64,000 nt of DNA from Patiria pectinifera (GCA_029964075.1 CM057135.1:30989366-31053365), one strand, 5' to 3'; numbered from the stretch's first letter, positions 20,606 through 45,045 are shown. Notes: generated from the letters alone by a model not told the origin. Made by a program: numbers and translations.

Positions 20606-23600
20606 TTTCTCATCGAAAAGATACGCGTCAGACAACTGTGGGGGAAGTTTGAAACAGAGAGAAAACTCTATCAAAACTGAGCACATAAATTCTTAGTAGG
20701 CTATATTTTCAATAAGTTTAAGTTTCAGTTTCAGTTATGAACTTTGATGATATTGCTGTTTCAATTGTTTGTTTTCCAGATAATCTAGGAAACTTTGATT
20801 TTGAGAAACAGAATTTCTTAAATTTCTGTTGCACTTTCATCATGTGCCATGCAGTGGTACAAACCATGGATGACTGAATAAACTTTTTTGTGAAGGTTTT
20901 TTCCCCTCAGAATTTAAACAAAATAAACTTTACATCAAAACAAACACCAAATCGAAATAATGTAACAAATTTCGAAACACAAAATTTCTTTGAATTGAAA
21001 GGAGGAATTCTATTAAATTGGTTTGTTTTCCACTGAGGTAATACTCATTGGCCCCACATGTATACACGTACAGCGGTATAATATTGTATACTACTATCAG
21101 AGAGATAAAACAAACCATCAAAGCCCAAGGGAAAAAAAACCAGAGATTTATCTGAGAATAATTGTTTGTCCTACAAGGGTTGATATAGTTTTTTGGGGGG
21201 GGAATTGTGCCCTACTTTGTGTATTTACATGAACTTTGAAATAAAGTTTACTTTGAGATATCTTCATTGTCAATACACAAACTTTCATAAACAAAATAAA
21301 ACTGTTTAGCCCACTGACCCGATAGAAAGTTCATGACATCAAGGAAGCTGCTGTTACTTTTACGATGTTAACAATTCACAAACATGGAGATTCAAGTTTC
21401 TCACACTTATAAATACAGATTTTGAAAAACTTAGCAGATTTTGTTTTCTTCACTTAGACAAAGTTGACTTGATGTGTAAAGAGACCAAAGCTGAAGCAAC
21501 AGGTCAAACCTATAGACACCGATGTGCAAACTCTGTGAGTGATGGACTTGCATACAAAGTAAAGACGCCACCAGTAGAAATAATTGTGACTACCAAATAC
21601 ATGTATTTTTTTTTACCTTTTACCTCACATACTGCCCGACACATTATATGGGGTTTAAATCTAGACAATACATGTACATATGTACATCCAATTTTTCAAA
21701 TTGAAAGACATTTCCCATCATAATCTGAAAGTGAAAAGTCTGTGTGTTCATCTCTATAAGTTCATGTTGCACAATATTCTGTTCAAGAATTACTTATTTT
21801 GGAAGATCAATATGTGGGCATACGAAATAAAAAAAACAACCAAACTGCTCAAATACAAGTATAAAAAAAACCCAACGAACTGGTCAAATATACATTTTTT
21901 TAAAATTACAAACTGACAATTTTCTGAATCACACTGCGTGATAGTGTTGAAATACTAAAACAAAAACATGTAATATAATTCTGACCAAAAAGAAACTTCA
22001 ATAGTTTCATATTCACAATCTCATAAAAATACAATGGTGACTGCATTCCATTCGTACATGTCAGCCATCATGTGATGTGAGCCACTAAACAACTGTTTAT
22101 TCTATTTACAGAGTTCAAAGTGTAGTCTGCTTATCGACCCCCTGTCGGCATACATGTACACAGTCTATGTACAGCTGTGATATTCATACAGTGTTATTCA
22201 GCATCTCATGCGTTTAGCATGAATTGTTTGTAACATTTCAAACAGCTATGATTATCAACGAATTCCAGTCTGTGATTGAAGGGGCTATACATGCACAATA
22301 TTGCAAAATATCCCATAGGCAAAATGAGGAGAGTTTTGCAACATTGTGTACATGGCATTCCTTCATTTTCTTTGAACCAAATCACAAATTGCAAGCTAAT
22401 CTATTAATCTATTGCATCCCCTGCCGTTCAACAAATTTAAGAAATTTTTGTCTATAAACCAAAAAACCCTCCCTTTTCCCTTTTTTGGACGTGCATGTGC
22501 AACCCTTTGGGGAAAAAAAAAGGATGTAGTTTTGGGCACAAACAGATCTGCTTTTTGAGCAGACTGGCTCCCTCCCAATCCATACATTATCAATACTAAG
22601 TGTGAGGTGGAAGCCAGCCAATCCCCGCAAAACTGTAAAGTAATAATTCAATAGCTAAACAAAGGCCATTTTTTTTTCTGTCAATATCTCATTCAAAAGT
22701 GAACAACCATTTGTATTTATTTATTGAAAAAAAAAAAAAAATCCAAAAAAGAATCTTATTTTGGGATGAAACTCAAGAACAGAACGTGAACACAACTTTA
22801 AGCTCTACATGACTAAACCTCCCAAAGAACACTTTTTACAGTGAAGATGAATCACTTCTCACTACTGATCGTACTTTGTGAAATGTGTACACTAGTACAA
22901 AATCGTGTTGGATCGTGATGTCATAACACACAATTATACATGTATACTGAATAGTAGATGGCAGATCAAGCATGAACAGAGGTTTGTAACCTTGTCAGGA
23001 AAGTGAGGAAACACATTCATGGCTCCATGTTCATAGATGTAGAACAGGATGGGGTGATAGGTCCAGTTTTGTCATGTGATGGGCTGATCTAGCCAGTACA
23101 TGTATACCCAAGCAAGGCCATATACATGTACTTCCAGGAAAAACAGGAAGTGGGTGGAACAATGCTATTTGTGATCAGGAAAGGTCAGGCATTAGCTTTC
23201 ATCAGTCACATGTTTCTGATTAACAATGTCAATGTCACTCTCTGGTCAGGTGGAAATGTAGTCCTGCCAACTACACCATAAGAAAAGAAAGTCATTTCAC
23301 AAAATACATTCATATTAGGAATTTGTTTGTTTCATGTAAACAACTACTTCTTCTACTTCTACCGCGGTACTCAGCAACATCCATAAATTTGGATATAACA
23401 CTGAGGAAAACTTTATGTATTAGTTCATTTGAGCTAGTATTGGGGCTGACGTAATAGGATTAGGAAGTGAGTAATGGTTCAAGCTAGGAGTAAAATGCTT
23501 TTAAAAAAAAGTGTCATAAAGTGTACAAAATGACATATGTTAATCATATGCTCAGGACGCCTTAAATATCAACTCACCTACTGAACAATTCCCTTTTCCT

Positions 23601-24786
23601 TTGAGGAAACAATGTGAGGTAGACAGGCTGAAGTCACACAAACTATACACATGCATACATGTACATGTACTGGTACCACCATTAGAGCAATAAGCCTATG
23701 TTCAGTGGATCAATACCCAACAAACCAAATCAGCCAAGCGTTTAAATCCTTGGTAAACTAAAAAGGCCTTTCAGCATGGACTTCATCAGCAGTAACAAAT
23801 GACACTGTACTCCAGCCATTCAACTTGCTCGATGAACACTGCACGGAGACCTGATGAACCGTGTGCTGGTAATTTTCCACTCAAACTGCAACTGCTTCAA
23901 AGAGTTTGTGCTGATAAACAGCCAACCTGTGTCTGACTTTGATGGGCGCTTATTTATTTATCTTCGTGTGTACATGTACTTTGATCCAATATGTATTTCA
24001 AAAACCAACAATAACTTAACAGGTTTATTTTTAATGCAATCACAAAATTATCTGTCAATTAGGAAATTTTCCTGATCAAAGGTGCAACTTGGTTTTGCCA
24101 GGTTTTGCCCAGGGAGGGTGGGGGGGGGGAGGAGAGGGAGTCCTCATAGGACCTTGACACTGGTAGTAAACTTTTTACAACTTTGGACATGTTGGACTTG
24201 TGAAAGTCATGGAGGTAGAATTAATTGTTACTCAAATCCCCCCCCCCCTAAAAAAAAAGGGTAGGGCCTACATTAAACATTTTTTCTATTGCCCACATTC
24301 TATTGCATTTGCTAGTATTATATTTAATATTAATGTCGTTCCTGGAAATATGAATTTCACAAATAAATCTTAACTAACAGTTAAGTCATAAAATGGGCAA
24401 TATAATATTACAAATTCAAATAACAACACAAATTTGGTAGGGGGCCTAGGAGAAATATTCCAAAATGTGTTTACTGAATGTGTTTTTATATTTTAAACAA
24501 ACTTTCTTATTCACTTCACATTACCATCCCACATTCTCCCAGCCAAATTATAAAAATAATAATAAATAATTTGGAAAATAAATACATGTATGAACTGTAA
24601 AAAATCTTTGATGAAAAGTCTATGGGAAAAAAAGTTTAGATTAAAATACAAATTTGATTTTCAAATGGGGAAGAATTTCTTCATGATGATACACGGAAAT
24701 CAGTAATTTTGTACCAGCAGAACATGCAATGAAGTATCAGCCATCAGAAAGCGATACCATGTCCTATTATTATTAAAAAGTCATAT

Positions 24787-24881
24787 TTAGCTAGCTTGAG
24801 TAACTCCAGCTGACATCAGGAATTCACATGTAACAACATGTGAATTCCTGATGAGCATGTCAGCTGGAGCATGGAGCTAAA
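24787..24881. repeat. Long hairpin with an 18-bp perfect inner stem
   Basis: CATCAGGAATTCACATGT (24814-24831) pairs perfectly with ACATGTGAATTCCTGATG (24836-24853) around the loop AACA. After a small bulge the outer stem continues with CTCCAGCTGA against TCAGCTGGAG, then more weakly out to AGCTA. It could be a tiny foldback transposon or an RNA hairpin; I see no support for a microRNA beyond the shape. Confidence 0.7.
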
Positions 24882-25189
24882 AAAGAGTTAGGCCCTACTC
24901 AAGATAAATTTAGCAGGGAAAATATTAAGCAAAAGAAATGGAATTTCTCAGACCAGTCTCATCATAGTACATGTCATATAGGTTTGTGCACAGGGTACGG
25001 ATGATGGGAACCGGATGATGTAGGTATGGAACTCTTTCCATAAAAAACTTACACTCCCAAATTATAGAATGTTCAACCATGGAGCTACATCCCCCCCCCC
25101 CATGGTCTGATGGTCAATCGTCGTTCGACATTCAACATGTTTGCAAATGAATGAGTTTTTGAGTGAATATTTATATTATTGACATTACT

Positions 25190-25680
25190 TTTGTGCGACA
25201 ATTTAAAAGTTATAATAAATAAATGGAGCATTTATAAAGCGCTTTTAACAAAGATCACAGCGCTGTACAAAACTACAAAACTACAATCTACAAATAAACA
25301 AGGCAAAAACAAAATAAAAAAAGAACTTAATTTAAGAATAACTCAAGGGAACCAGGAGATAATGAGAGGTAAAGATGAAGGTGAATTGATTAAAGAAACA
25401 GATGTGTTTTGAGAGATTTCTTGAAGGTGATGATTGAAGATGCAAGTCGGATGTGTATAGGGATCTTGTTCCACTCCCTGAGGCCAGCAATCGAGAAAGC
25501 TTTGTCACCTGTGGTTTTAGTGTTAATAGGAACATGTAATCGGGAAGTGTCTGTTGAAGACCTAAGCCCCGCCCTACCTGATTGATACAAAGAGAGTAAA
25601 TCGGTCAGGTAGGAGGGGTAGGAAGCCAATGTAGTTGATGCAGGAGCGGTGAGGCCTCAGTACAGCGGCTAATTACACAG
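25190..25680 (-). mobile_element. LINE (non-LTR retrotransposon) 3' fragment
   Basis: The minus strand of 25629-25390 encodes about 79 residues ending FKKSLKTHLFL. It includes LRSSTDTSRLHVP and GDKAFSIAGLREWNKIP, the usual C-terminal region of CR1/L2-type LINE reverse transcriptases (VP...T..G.RAFS...P..WN.LP...R). It is followed by a 3' tail with GTACAGCGCTGTG and AAAGCGCTTTATAAATG. The copy is 5'-truncated and has no catalytic domain, so it is a dead fragment, here described only. Confidence 0.8.
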
Positions 25681-25788
25681 AGAATGAGTCTTGCTGCACG
25701 GTTCTGAAGTTTTTGTAACCTGTTTCTGTCTCCTTGACTTATGCCGTCTAAAAGAGAAAGTTGACTCGAAATTCTGACAAGAACTTAC

Positions 25789-25960
25789 CTCCGGCATGAC
25801 TTCTTCAATTCAAAAGCGAAAATTCCGAGTCTAAACAATATTTCACTTGCTTGGCAAGACCACGGAGCTCCGAGGAAGACAAAAAATTCGACGTCGGATA
25901 AGTTGGTGGCAGGCTTTCGTTTTGACGGGCGCAGTCCACGTGACGCGCTGGAATTCGGAA
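25789..25960 (-). promoter_or_regulatory. Putative SLC36 first (non-coding) exon and promoter
   Basis: On the minus strand CCGGAG is followed by GTAAGTTC, a near-consensus donor, with its last exon base at 25789. Just upstream (25860-25990) lies an unusually GC-rich stretch for this region, with GGCGGGGACGG. This would place the transporter's start about 0.5 kb from that of SMARCA5 on the opposite strand. The upstream boundary is approximate, and the assignment is inference without transcript data. Confidence 0.35.
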
Positions 25961-26329
25961 ATAGGCGGGGACGGACGGGGCCGGGGGGGGGTTGATAAAA
26001 AAAATAACCAAATCAGGTGAATTTTGTTTAACATAATCACTCTTGATTTTTATGTGGTATATATAAATGTAAATTTTAACTCAGATTACATTAACAAAAA
26101 TGGTTTAATTTAATTGGGAGTACTTTTATGTCTATGAGTTTTGTTTTGGGACCGTGGTTTGAAGAAGGGCGCCCTCGCTTGGTGTAGCAAAACAAAAAAT
26201 ATTTTGGACATCATTTCTTTAAAAAATGTATTAATGTTATATTTTACGTTAATTGTATATATAAAAATATATTACATGTTTTCAATTTTATTTCCAATAA
26301 AAAAAATACAATTTAACATGAGAAAAAAA

Positions 26330-26468
26330 TATTTTTGTTCTCAATGCGTTCGCCGGCTAGAGAGCATTCGTGGACGAGCCATTTTGAAAAGTCCAGTGTG
26401 GCGCGAGAAGGAAACTTTGCGGAGATTTTGTCTTGTTGCAGACAGATTTTATAGTTTTGTTTCACAAA
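26330..26468 (+). promoter_or_regulatory. Likely SMARCA5 leader and start region
   Basis: The 140 bp before the ATG at 26469 are less AT-rich than their surroundings (GTTCGCCGGC, GGCGCGAGAAGG) and hold no acceptor close to the ATG, so the start codon is probably in the first exon. No clear TATA box at a useful distance is seen. Confidence 0.35.
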
Positions 26469-37478
<11,010 letters not shown>

Positions 37479-38830
37479 GCATCTTATCCCAGATGAGAAA
37501 GAAGTACTCCAAAGATAGGGTAACACTGGTTTAAGATAGTCGGCACCCTTTAATCCGTGATATGAAGCTTGTCATGCAATGTGTATTTTTTTGTCAATAT
37601 GAAATTCATGGTTGTCCTTATACTTTCATGCTTTTGTGGAGCAACATTTTCAAAACACAGTTGTATTGATTGATTTTGCACTAATGTACGTGTCTGTGAC
37701 TGTAAGATAAAAACCTGTCTGTTATGCTTTTAGTTTTGGGCAGTAAATCTGTCGGGCCAGCTTACTCTGAGATTTAGAAATGTGGAGTTATTTATTGAGG
37801 CAGTGGACACAGTGCTTGGGTACTAAGACAAGACTGATATTTAATCCGAAGTACCTCTTGTAAATAAACATCCTAATAATCTTTAAAAGAATCACTCCAT
37901 ATTTGAGATAAACCTCAATTTTCTACCAGCATTTATGTTTATATTGTGCGCATGTGTGTGACACACCCCCCGTATACCACAGTAAATGCACGTTTATGAG
38001 AAGTCGTTGAGAATATTTGAGCAGTCTCTAAAACAAAACGGCTTCTTCGTTTTCAGACATATTTGCCGGGTTTTTCCTCATACCTAGGTGTCCTACACGT
38101 AACGTCCTGTATATAGATTTTGATTGTAAGCTTTAGTTTGCTGGTAAATTATTTACTTTGCTTTTTCTTCCCAGCTTTTTTTCTTAGAAGTAAGCCCAAA
38201 TTACTTATCTGTGTTGCTTTTTATAACCGACATGTACATTCCGCATAAATGTTAATTTTAATCCAAGCATAAACGTTGAGCATTACTTGTAAAGCTCGTC
38301 CTTAGTGTCGCTACATTTTCTTTATCTCTGTTGAGTTTGCATCAACTTTCATTTCTGAATGACCAAATGTGTGTCAGTTAATTACCAGGCACACAGTACA
38401 TATTGTCGTGATGAATAACCACTCGACTAATTGGATTTTGCTCTGTCAAATTGTGTAAACACAAAGCTACAAGAACATGGCCAACTATATTTTGAGAAAA
38501 TTTCAGTTTTTCCTGCTTCTAAGAGAAGTTGTTTAAGTTTAGAATTACTTAACAATCACTGTTTGCTTAAGCAAAAAAAAAAGAACATCTTTACAACACC
38601 GCTGTCTGATTTATTTTATCATTGTCAATGTATGTGTTTTGTTACAAGTTGTGAAGACTTAAATGTTCAACTAATATTGCAAGGGATTTTTTCTTCGTCC
38701 CTTCTACTTACAAGTGCTGGAAACGACTGGTCTCTAGTCTGTATTTATTCATGAGTATGGCTCTTTAATGTCTGTTTGTTTAGGTGTCTTGTACTAGAAT
38801 CAAATAAACTGTTTTAAAAAGGAAAACTGC
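37479..38830 (+). other. SMARCA5 3' UTR (inferred)
   Basis: No exon is seen after the TGA at 37476-37478. AATAAA hexamers occur at 37863-37868 and 38803-38808. The second is followed by a T-rich run, so the transcript probably ends near 37890 or 38830. The open frame at 38431-38754 within it has no features of a real protein. Confidence 0.5.
38803..38808 (+). terminator. Candidate distal poly(A) signal of SMARCA5
   Basis: AATAAA about 1.3 kb downstream of the stop codon, followed within 20 bp by GTTTTAAAAAGG and then T-rich sequence. A proximal AATAAA at 37863 is an alternative. Confidence 0.4.
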
Positions 38831-41577
38831 GTTTCTTTAAATGATTATTTTGTGACTGTTGAAGTTGTAAAAAATGAAGTAAATTTCTGTATGTACTCCC
38901 CTTTGTGAGTCTGTCAGTCAGTAATGGAGGTATTTAAAAAAATCCCCTCGATTTTTCCGACAGGAAATATTTGAAACATTGAACCCTACATTTATAGAAT
39001 GACCCTTACATAAACAAAATGTAAAATCAGGATGAATGGGAAGGGGCAGTTCTGTGGGGAGATTGGTGGGGGGAGGGCACTGTTTGGTATATTGATAACA
39101 ATACATGTAGTTTTTCTTCTGTGTCCTCCATATATGGGGGGGGGGTTGTTTTTTGCCTGACCTTTTACTCGAGCACGTTCAACTTGAAAAAAGTCACAGT
39201 ATCATTCAAAAACGTTTTAATAATCCATGCAGGAAACTGAATGATTTTATTGTCATTTTGTCTAGTTTCACAATCACCTTCAAATTAATGTTCATTACTT
39301 TTTATAACAAAGAAATTTGTACAAGTATATTACATATTGAAATTTACATAAATACGCCTCCATGTCCTCAGGTTGGCTGACAAACTGTAATCGTTAGGAC
39401 TGTAGTCATTCTGGTTTTTATGCGAGATTCTCTCTCTGGTTAGCAGTTCTACACAAACAGTTAACTTGGACAAGCCAACATTATGGAAATTTCATATACT
39501 CTTATTTTCTTAACAAAACAGTCAACAGACCACAGTGTAATTACATACACTCAATGGTCCTGAACAAATAAGAGATGAGAAAACTAAATTTGATAAAAAA
39601 ATCTTCCGTTGGCTGCTCTTTGAAAAAAAAGACCCTGTCTGCTGACCTTTTCAACGGACACCTGTACAATGTGGCCACCAGTCCATTGTTGTGTGCTCAT
39701 TACAAAGTCGGCTTATGGATCACAATATTAATCTGTTATTAAACTGAACTTTATTTAATGTCCTTCTGATACAATACTTTCATCAAAAAGTTTTGAAACG
39801 TTCAGAACACATCTATAACTTACTTCTTTGCATGTATAGTATATTAGGAATGCCCCCTCCAAAGAAAGGTTAACACGACCAAGTAAGAATTTGACCAACT
39901 TGCAAAAAACAAAAAAACAATACCATTCACGTTCCAGTATTAGAAGTAACATTATATCATACAGTTCATAAAAAAGAAAATGTAAAAGAAAAAAAAAGGG
40001 CAGGATTATTAGAGTAAAAGTACTGAATTAAAGATCCTGTAATTCCTACCTCTTTTGCACACATTTAGAAAATGACATCTACTTAAGGAAAAGCTGAGAA
40101 CGATATCACCAATGATGAAACATCTTACACATTATGTTCAACATTTGGATATACAAAAATACTTTTGACCACTTCAAAGTCTAAATTTACCGGAACAGAT
40201 TTGTATCCATTTGCAGAGTGTCTCCAAAATATTTTGACAATTGACAAAATATGTTTTAAGCTATTATAAATTTCCAGGTTTAAGCTAATATAAATTTCCT
40301 AAGCTTTTCTAAACAGTGAATGGGGGGGGGGGGAGACCAAAGTTGAATGGGAATGCAATTTGCCATAGGTTGGGGTACCCCCCCCCCCCAACACACACTT
40401 CTGTCAACAATGGTGGTCTTCCAAAATAAATGGAGCTAAGGCCAAAACAAAAAATATTCGGTCTCTGGTCAGACCAAAGTTCCGGAATTGACGCGGCCAC
40501 GCGGCTTTTTTTTCTTTTTCTTCATGCTTGGATTGTACAGACAAGGTGGGTACTATTTTGCTTTTTTTGTGTTCTCATGTACGTTGGTGTCCTCCATAAT
40601 TTGCCTTGGTGCTTTCGATCATTTGCCTTGGTGCAATTTCTCATTCCTTGGTGCTCTTTGGTAAAAAAAAATTGAGGTGCGGAAATAGAGGGCGCTGTTG
40701 GAGCTACCGCGGAACATTTTGGAAAAAAAAAGATCGACGCGCATGATTAAAATCGACGCGCGCGCTGACCAGAGACCGACTTATTTATTTTTTTGGCCTA
40801 AGCTTGCCACTACTTTGCAAAAACAAAAATATCAAAAATTTGCAAATTCAAATTGAACACAGATACACCAACAAGATATGCAAAAGAAAATCAAGTTGAT
40901 GTTCAAAACCAGAGTTGCTTTAATAATTATTACTGTTGAAGTCTCCTTACAAATTATACAAAACAGGAAGAAATTGTTGAGGAATACCAAGCCTCTATAA
41001 TCAGAAATGTTTCATTTCTATATTAAAACCGGAACAGGAGATATTATAAGATGCCCTATGCCAACTTAAGTACCTTCTGATGTAACAAATTTGTAACCCC
41101 AAATTTTGCTTCAAATTTGAAAAGAATTCGAAAATGAGCCAATTCTTCAAAACATAGCATTAAATTGTACTTTTAGCCACGAGGGCCAAAATTATAAGCA
41201 CCGTGAAGTGACAATTGTTTACATTAACAATTAATGCATACTTAATCCAAATATAAATATGCAACATGTTTATGTAAAGCATTTTTTGAATGAACAGCTG
41301 AGCAGTTGATTTACATTCAAACAGTCAGTCTTACACATTCATAGGAAATACTGAATAACCATGTCACGTAAAGTAGACTAGAGCCTATTATAATGACTGC
41401 TTTTCATTAATGCTTTCTCAAAGTCCTCCCACATATGAAGGCATCCAATACAAAGTCATAAATATTTATAAGGCATACTGAATATGTATACGTCTCAGGA
41501 TGGTATCTGATTGGCTGGATTGGTGTAGGCAGGTGCATGATAAACAGCAGGGCGGGGTTTATATAAATCAAACCTTG
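38831..41577. other. Convergent intergenic region and probable DCUN1D5 3' UTR
   Basis: No coding exon is seen. On the minus strand an AATAAA (TTTATT at 39750-39755) could end a DCUN1D5 3' UTR of about 1.8 kb. The interval holds a poly-G run near 39136, facing poly-G and poly-C runs at about 40322 and 40380, and a MITE at 40440-40798. SMARCA5 and DCUN1D5 point toward each other here. Confidence 0.45.
40440..40798. mobile_element. PIF/Harbinger-like MITE, 359 bp, diverged relative
   Basis: The left end is GGCCAAAACAAAAAAT then TTCGGTCTCTGGTCAG. The right end is CTGACCAGAGACCGAC, an AT run, then GGCC. TAA flanks both sides. The layout (GGCC, A-run, GTCTC.GG core, GCGGCTTTTTTT) matches the 365-bp elements at 867 and 10614, but the inner sequence differs, so it is a separate subfamily. 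Confidence 0.78.
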
Positions 41578-44500
41578 TTATTGTTGCCTCACTCTCATCC
41601 ATTCAACAAATTCATCCAGCATGACTGGCCCTGAGGAGGAAGAGAAGAATGATTGATTCAGACAACAGAGAAACATTGTCAAAAAATTGTGAAAAAAATT
41701 AACAATGAATGCAAAATCTGAAGCATTTTTTTTGGTCATGAGTTAAATTGGCATTTGCAACAACTATATAGTATGACTATATAAACAAAAATATAATCAC
41801 TAATAATTTTGTATATTTATTCAATTTAATTATTGACCCATTACAAGTGAAGAGTTTTTCAAGAGAAGACTTGCTGAAAATGTGGGTTATTAATTTTTTT
41901 CAGAAGGAAAATCCATAATTATGGGAAAAAATAACAACATCATCCCCACATGATTAATTAGTGACTACCAAACTATCCCAAATGGAGAGCTGGAAGGGGA
42001 TTTGAACCAATGTCACCAGATGGCAAAGAAAAGGAAAGATCTACGCCAAGTTGAACAGGAGAAGATTGAAGTGACTTACATGCACCATCTACGTCATAGT
42101 TACTTAGGTCTGGTTTGATGGCTCGGCTAAACTCCAGTATATTGCACCACTGGTCCTTGTTGATGACCTTATACCTGGAGTGCTGGGTAAGGAAACAAAA
42201 AATGGAGAACTTGAAATAGTAATTCAAATATAATGTCAGACATACAAGACTATTTGTATTAAAAGTCTCAAAAGTTGACAAAAATGCCTTCCACTGTTTG
42301 TGCACTTAGTCCATAGACTTAACCTTTAATTTAAGTGAGAAAGAAAGAATAATACTCACATCTAGGAATTGCTGAAATGAATTGAATAGTACCCACTGTC
42401 TGCCAAGGAGAAGAGCTAACATCGCCTTGGCAGTGTCTAAGTCTAAGCTTCGCTCGTCTTTGTTCTGCAAAAGTAAATGGAAACCATCATAAGCACCTAA
42501 AGAACTGAACATTTAAACTTGATCACTTTGCCCATTTCATTTATCTGGTAATGTAAGAAAACTTCAGAAGAGAACTTCAGGAGATTTGAAAAAATTTGTA
42601 AAAATTTGCTTCCATGCAATTAATTTACTTTTGACAGCATTTTTTTAAATCAAAGATAGCAAACGTGAACTGTTTCAGAGTGAGGAAATACTAATAAGGC
42701 AATGCTAAGAGAATTAGAGAATGTTTAGAGAAGAAAACAAAAATTCTTAAAAACTATAACAAACCCATTTAACAATGTCTGTGATATTATACGTCTGTAA
42801 AAAAAGTCGGGATAATATTCAGTTATTCATAATGAATGTGTGAAAGAGTCCCGTGCACTGCCTTATTTATATTTCTCCAAGTTGATGACAGACACCATTA
42901 ATATACTTAACATGTGTGTTGTTGGTTTTTTTTCCAGGAAGTGAACCTACTTCCATGATGAATCAGAAATGTAAGTCCAATGGGTCAGTGAAGAGAATAA
43001 CACAATTATATCCCAAGGAGTTCTTACAATTATTTGATTCTTAATAAGGATGGAGAGCATTCCTCAATCCACTTCTCACTTATAAACTGCTCCCACCCCT
43101 CCTCCCAACAAAGAGAAAACCTTGGTAAAGCCCAATGCGTTGTAATCTTACCCTTGCAAAGTCAAACGCGTATCTGTAGATTTTCTTGAAGGTAGGTGGA
43201 TCGTTAAGTAGCGTGCGTAGGTAATCCATCTTGCTTTGTAGTTTCCTGGGGTTATCCACCCTGCAGAAATGACAGGAGACATGGGATATATGGGGACCTG
43301 GGTGGCACCAGTCAGACCTATTTGTGGTTGTGTGGGCTCTATTAGCTCCGTCACAACTCACAAATAGCCACCAAGCATTGGAAACAGGATTTGGGGCTAT
43401 GGATATGAATATTTACTGTGGTGTGTCAACGGAAACAATCTTAGCTGTAGCCACAAAGCAGCCAATTTGGACATGACCTTGTCGCTGAATGTTCTATTGG
43501 AGTTGTACATATTTAATGCTCAAATAACTGTGAAAGTGATTTCTACTGACAGGTTAACGCACTTCAGTATAATTTTCTGTCATGCTTCTTCAATATTATG
43601 CATTTTTATAACACAATGGTCGGCAAAAGGCTCACAGTGTAGGCAATTGGTCACATACGCTATAGTGTTTGCCCCGAGTCTAGACATAAGTCAACATGAA
43701 CCAACTTGCCTTTGCTATTTAAATGCTCATCGCTAGAATTAAGTTCACAAAGTTATTATACGCCCAAAAATTGGCCAAACAATTTACAAAATCATTTCTT
43801 GAAAATTGAATTAGCCTATGTATTCTTTTTAAGCCCTTTTAGTTTCACACTAAGCTGTTTAGTGCCTGCTTAGCACCTTTTACTAGCCAGAGGATGTGAG
43901 TAGGTTTGCTGTCTTCCTTTGATGGCATTAATTACAGGATGAGTAAGATATCAGGGGCCGCACATCTTGAAGACCTTTTCAAGGTCACATCAAGTGGTTA
44001 ACCGTAATAAAACAAGGATCAACTTTTTTGTTTCATACTTGTGATGTTCTCCAGACATTATATCAAATCACAGTAAAGATGCAAATGTGCATAACAGATT
44101 TCAAATTTGTTATTAGGTCCGAGGATTTTAGACTATTTGTGACGTAAGTAGAATAATGTGGCCTCTACACCATGCCTAATATGCCTGACGTGGACGCCTT
44201 TTCATTTTTTAATTATAACAAATTATTAATAAACTGACTTCATGAAATAAACTCCGAAAGAAAATGAACCAATTGCGGGAATGCTAACATAGCATAGAGA
44301 AGTCAGTTGTTATAGCAATGGTACAGATTCCTTCATTCAAATAACTCAAGTCAAACTTACTGTAGTCTTGTCATGCCCAGCATCCACTCCTGTAGTGTGA
44401 AGAAGCCCATTTGATCTGCTTCCAGCTTCCACGCAAGCACCAGCATGACAATATTCTCAGGTTCCACTCCGATGTCCTCACAGAACTTCTCCATGCCCTC

Positions 44501-45045
44501 TGGGCCGATCAAGTCCTCCTGCCCCGTGTATTCTTGGAACCATGTCTGGCAGCGCTTGGAGGAGAAGGAAGCATGTGCACTGTCTTGACTGGTAAGTGAG
44601 GTCTGGTGGTGGTGGTGATGGTGGCGATGGTGGGAAGAGTTGCTGTTAGAAAATGAAAGAAAAACATGAAAAAGATGAAAAACTTTTAAGCACCGTCTGT
44701 AGCTAAATCTGTTTTCATTTTGTCTATTCTGCTGTAAGCCTCCTAAAACTTAACAGTAATTGACAATATCATTAAAGACCAATGTTTGGTTGAAAAAATA
44801 ATATTTTATATCTACTGCTTTCAAGGTCAATAGTTTCAGTTAACGAGACTAGTTTATTGCGTCGGAGTGATGTAAATGAGTATTTTAGATTGAAGATGAC
44901 TCTTGAAATGTTGACAAAAGAAGGACCAATTCTGAACTAAAACAGATGATTCTGGCTCTTCGACCAAGACTTACCTTGACCTGGATTTCTTCATCTTGGT
45001 CTCATCTTCAGCTGAGGATAGTTTCCGTTTACGACGAGGGGGCAT
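41578..45045 (-). CDS. DCUN1D5: DCN1-like cullin neddylation factor, complete, 6 exons
   Basis: Co-E3 for attaching NEDD8 to cullins: its C-terminal PONY domain binds the cullin and the N-acetylated E2. Exons in transcript order: 45045-44975, 44642-44361, 43260-43152, 42464-42360, 42182-42080, 41630-41578. They total 723 bp in phase, giving 240 residues (human DCUN1D5 has 237). The start [11 protein letters not shown] is a basic nuclear-localisation-type stretch, as expected of the DCUN1D4/5 branch. It is followed by a His-rich run ([10 protein letters not shown], residues about 28-37). The PONY domain shows [63 protein letters not shown] and [20 protein letters not shown]. An acceptor lies right at the ATG (CTGCAACCTAG then ACATG), so the leader is spliced. 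It could equally be named DCUN1D4/5, as the two split in vertebrates. Confidence 0.96.

Larger units (their letters stand above)
20636..25788. other. Gene-free interval, probably a 5' leader intron of the SLC36 gene
   Basis: On the minus strand the coding start exon has a good acceptor (pyrimidine run then CCCCCACAG) with its first base at 20635, so an upstream leader exon is expected. A fitting donor (CCGGAG then GTAAGTTC) occurs with its last exon base at 25789. Between them I see no supported coding exon, only AT-rich sequence, many TACATGTAC motifs, a perfect hairpin at 24787-24881 and a LINE fragment. Confidence 0.45.

Noticed and set aside
38431..38754. 107-codon open frame after SMARCA5
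   Set aside because: It lies in the inferred 3' UTR between two AATAAA signals, with unremarkable composition and no family match.
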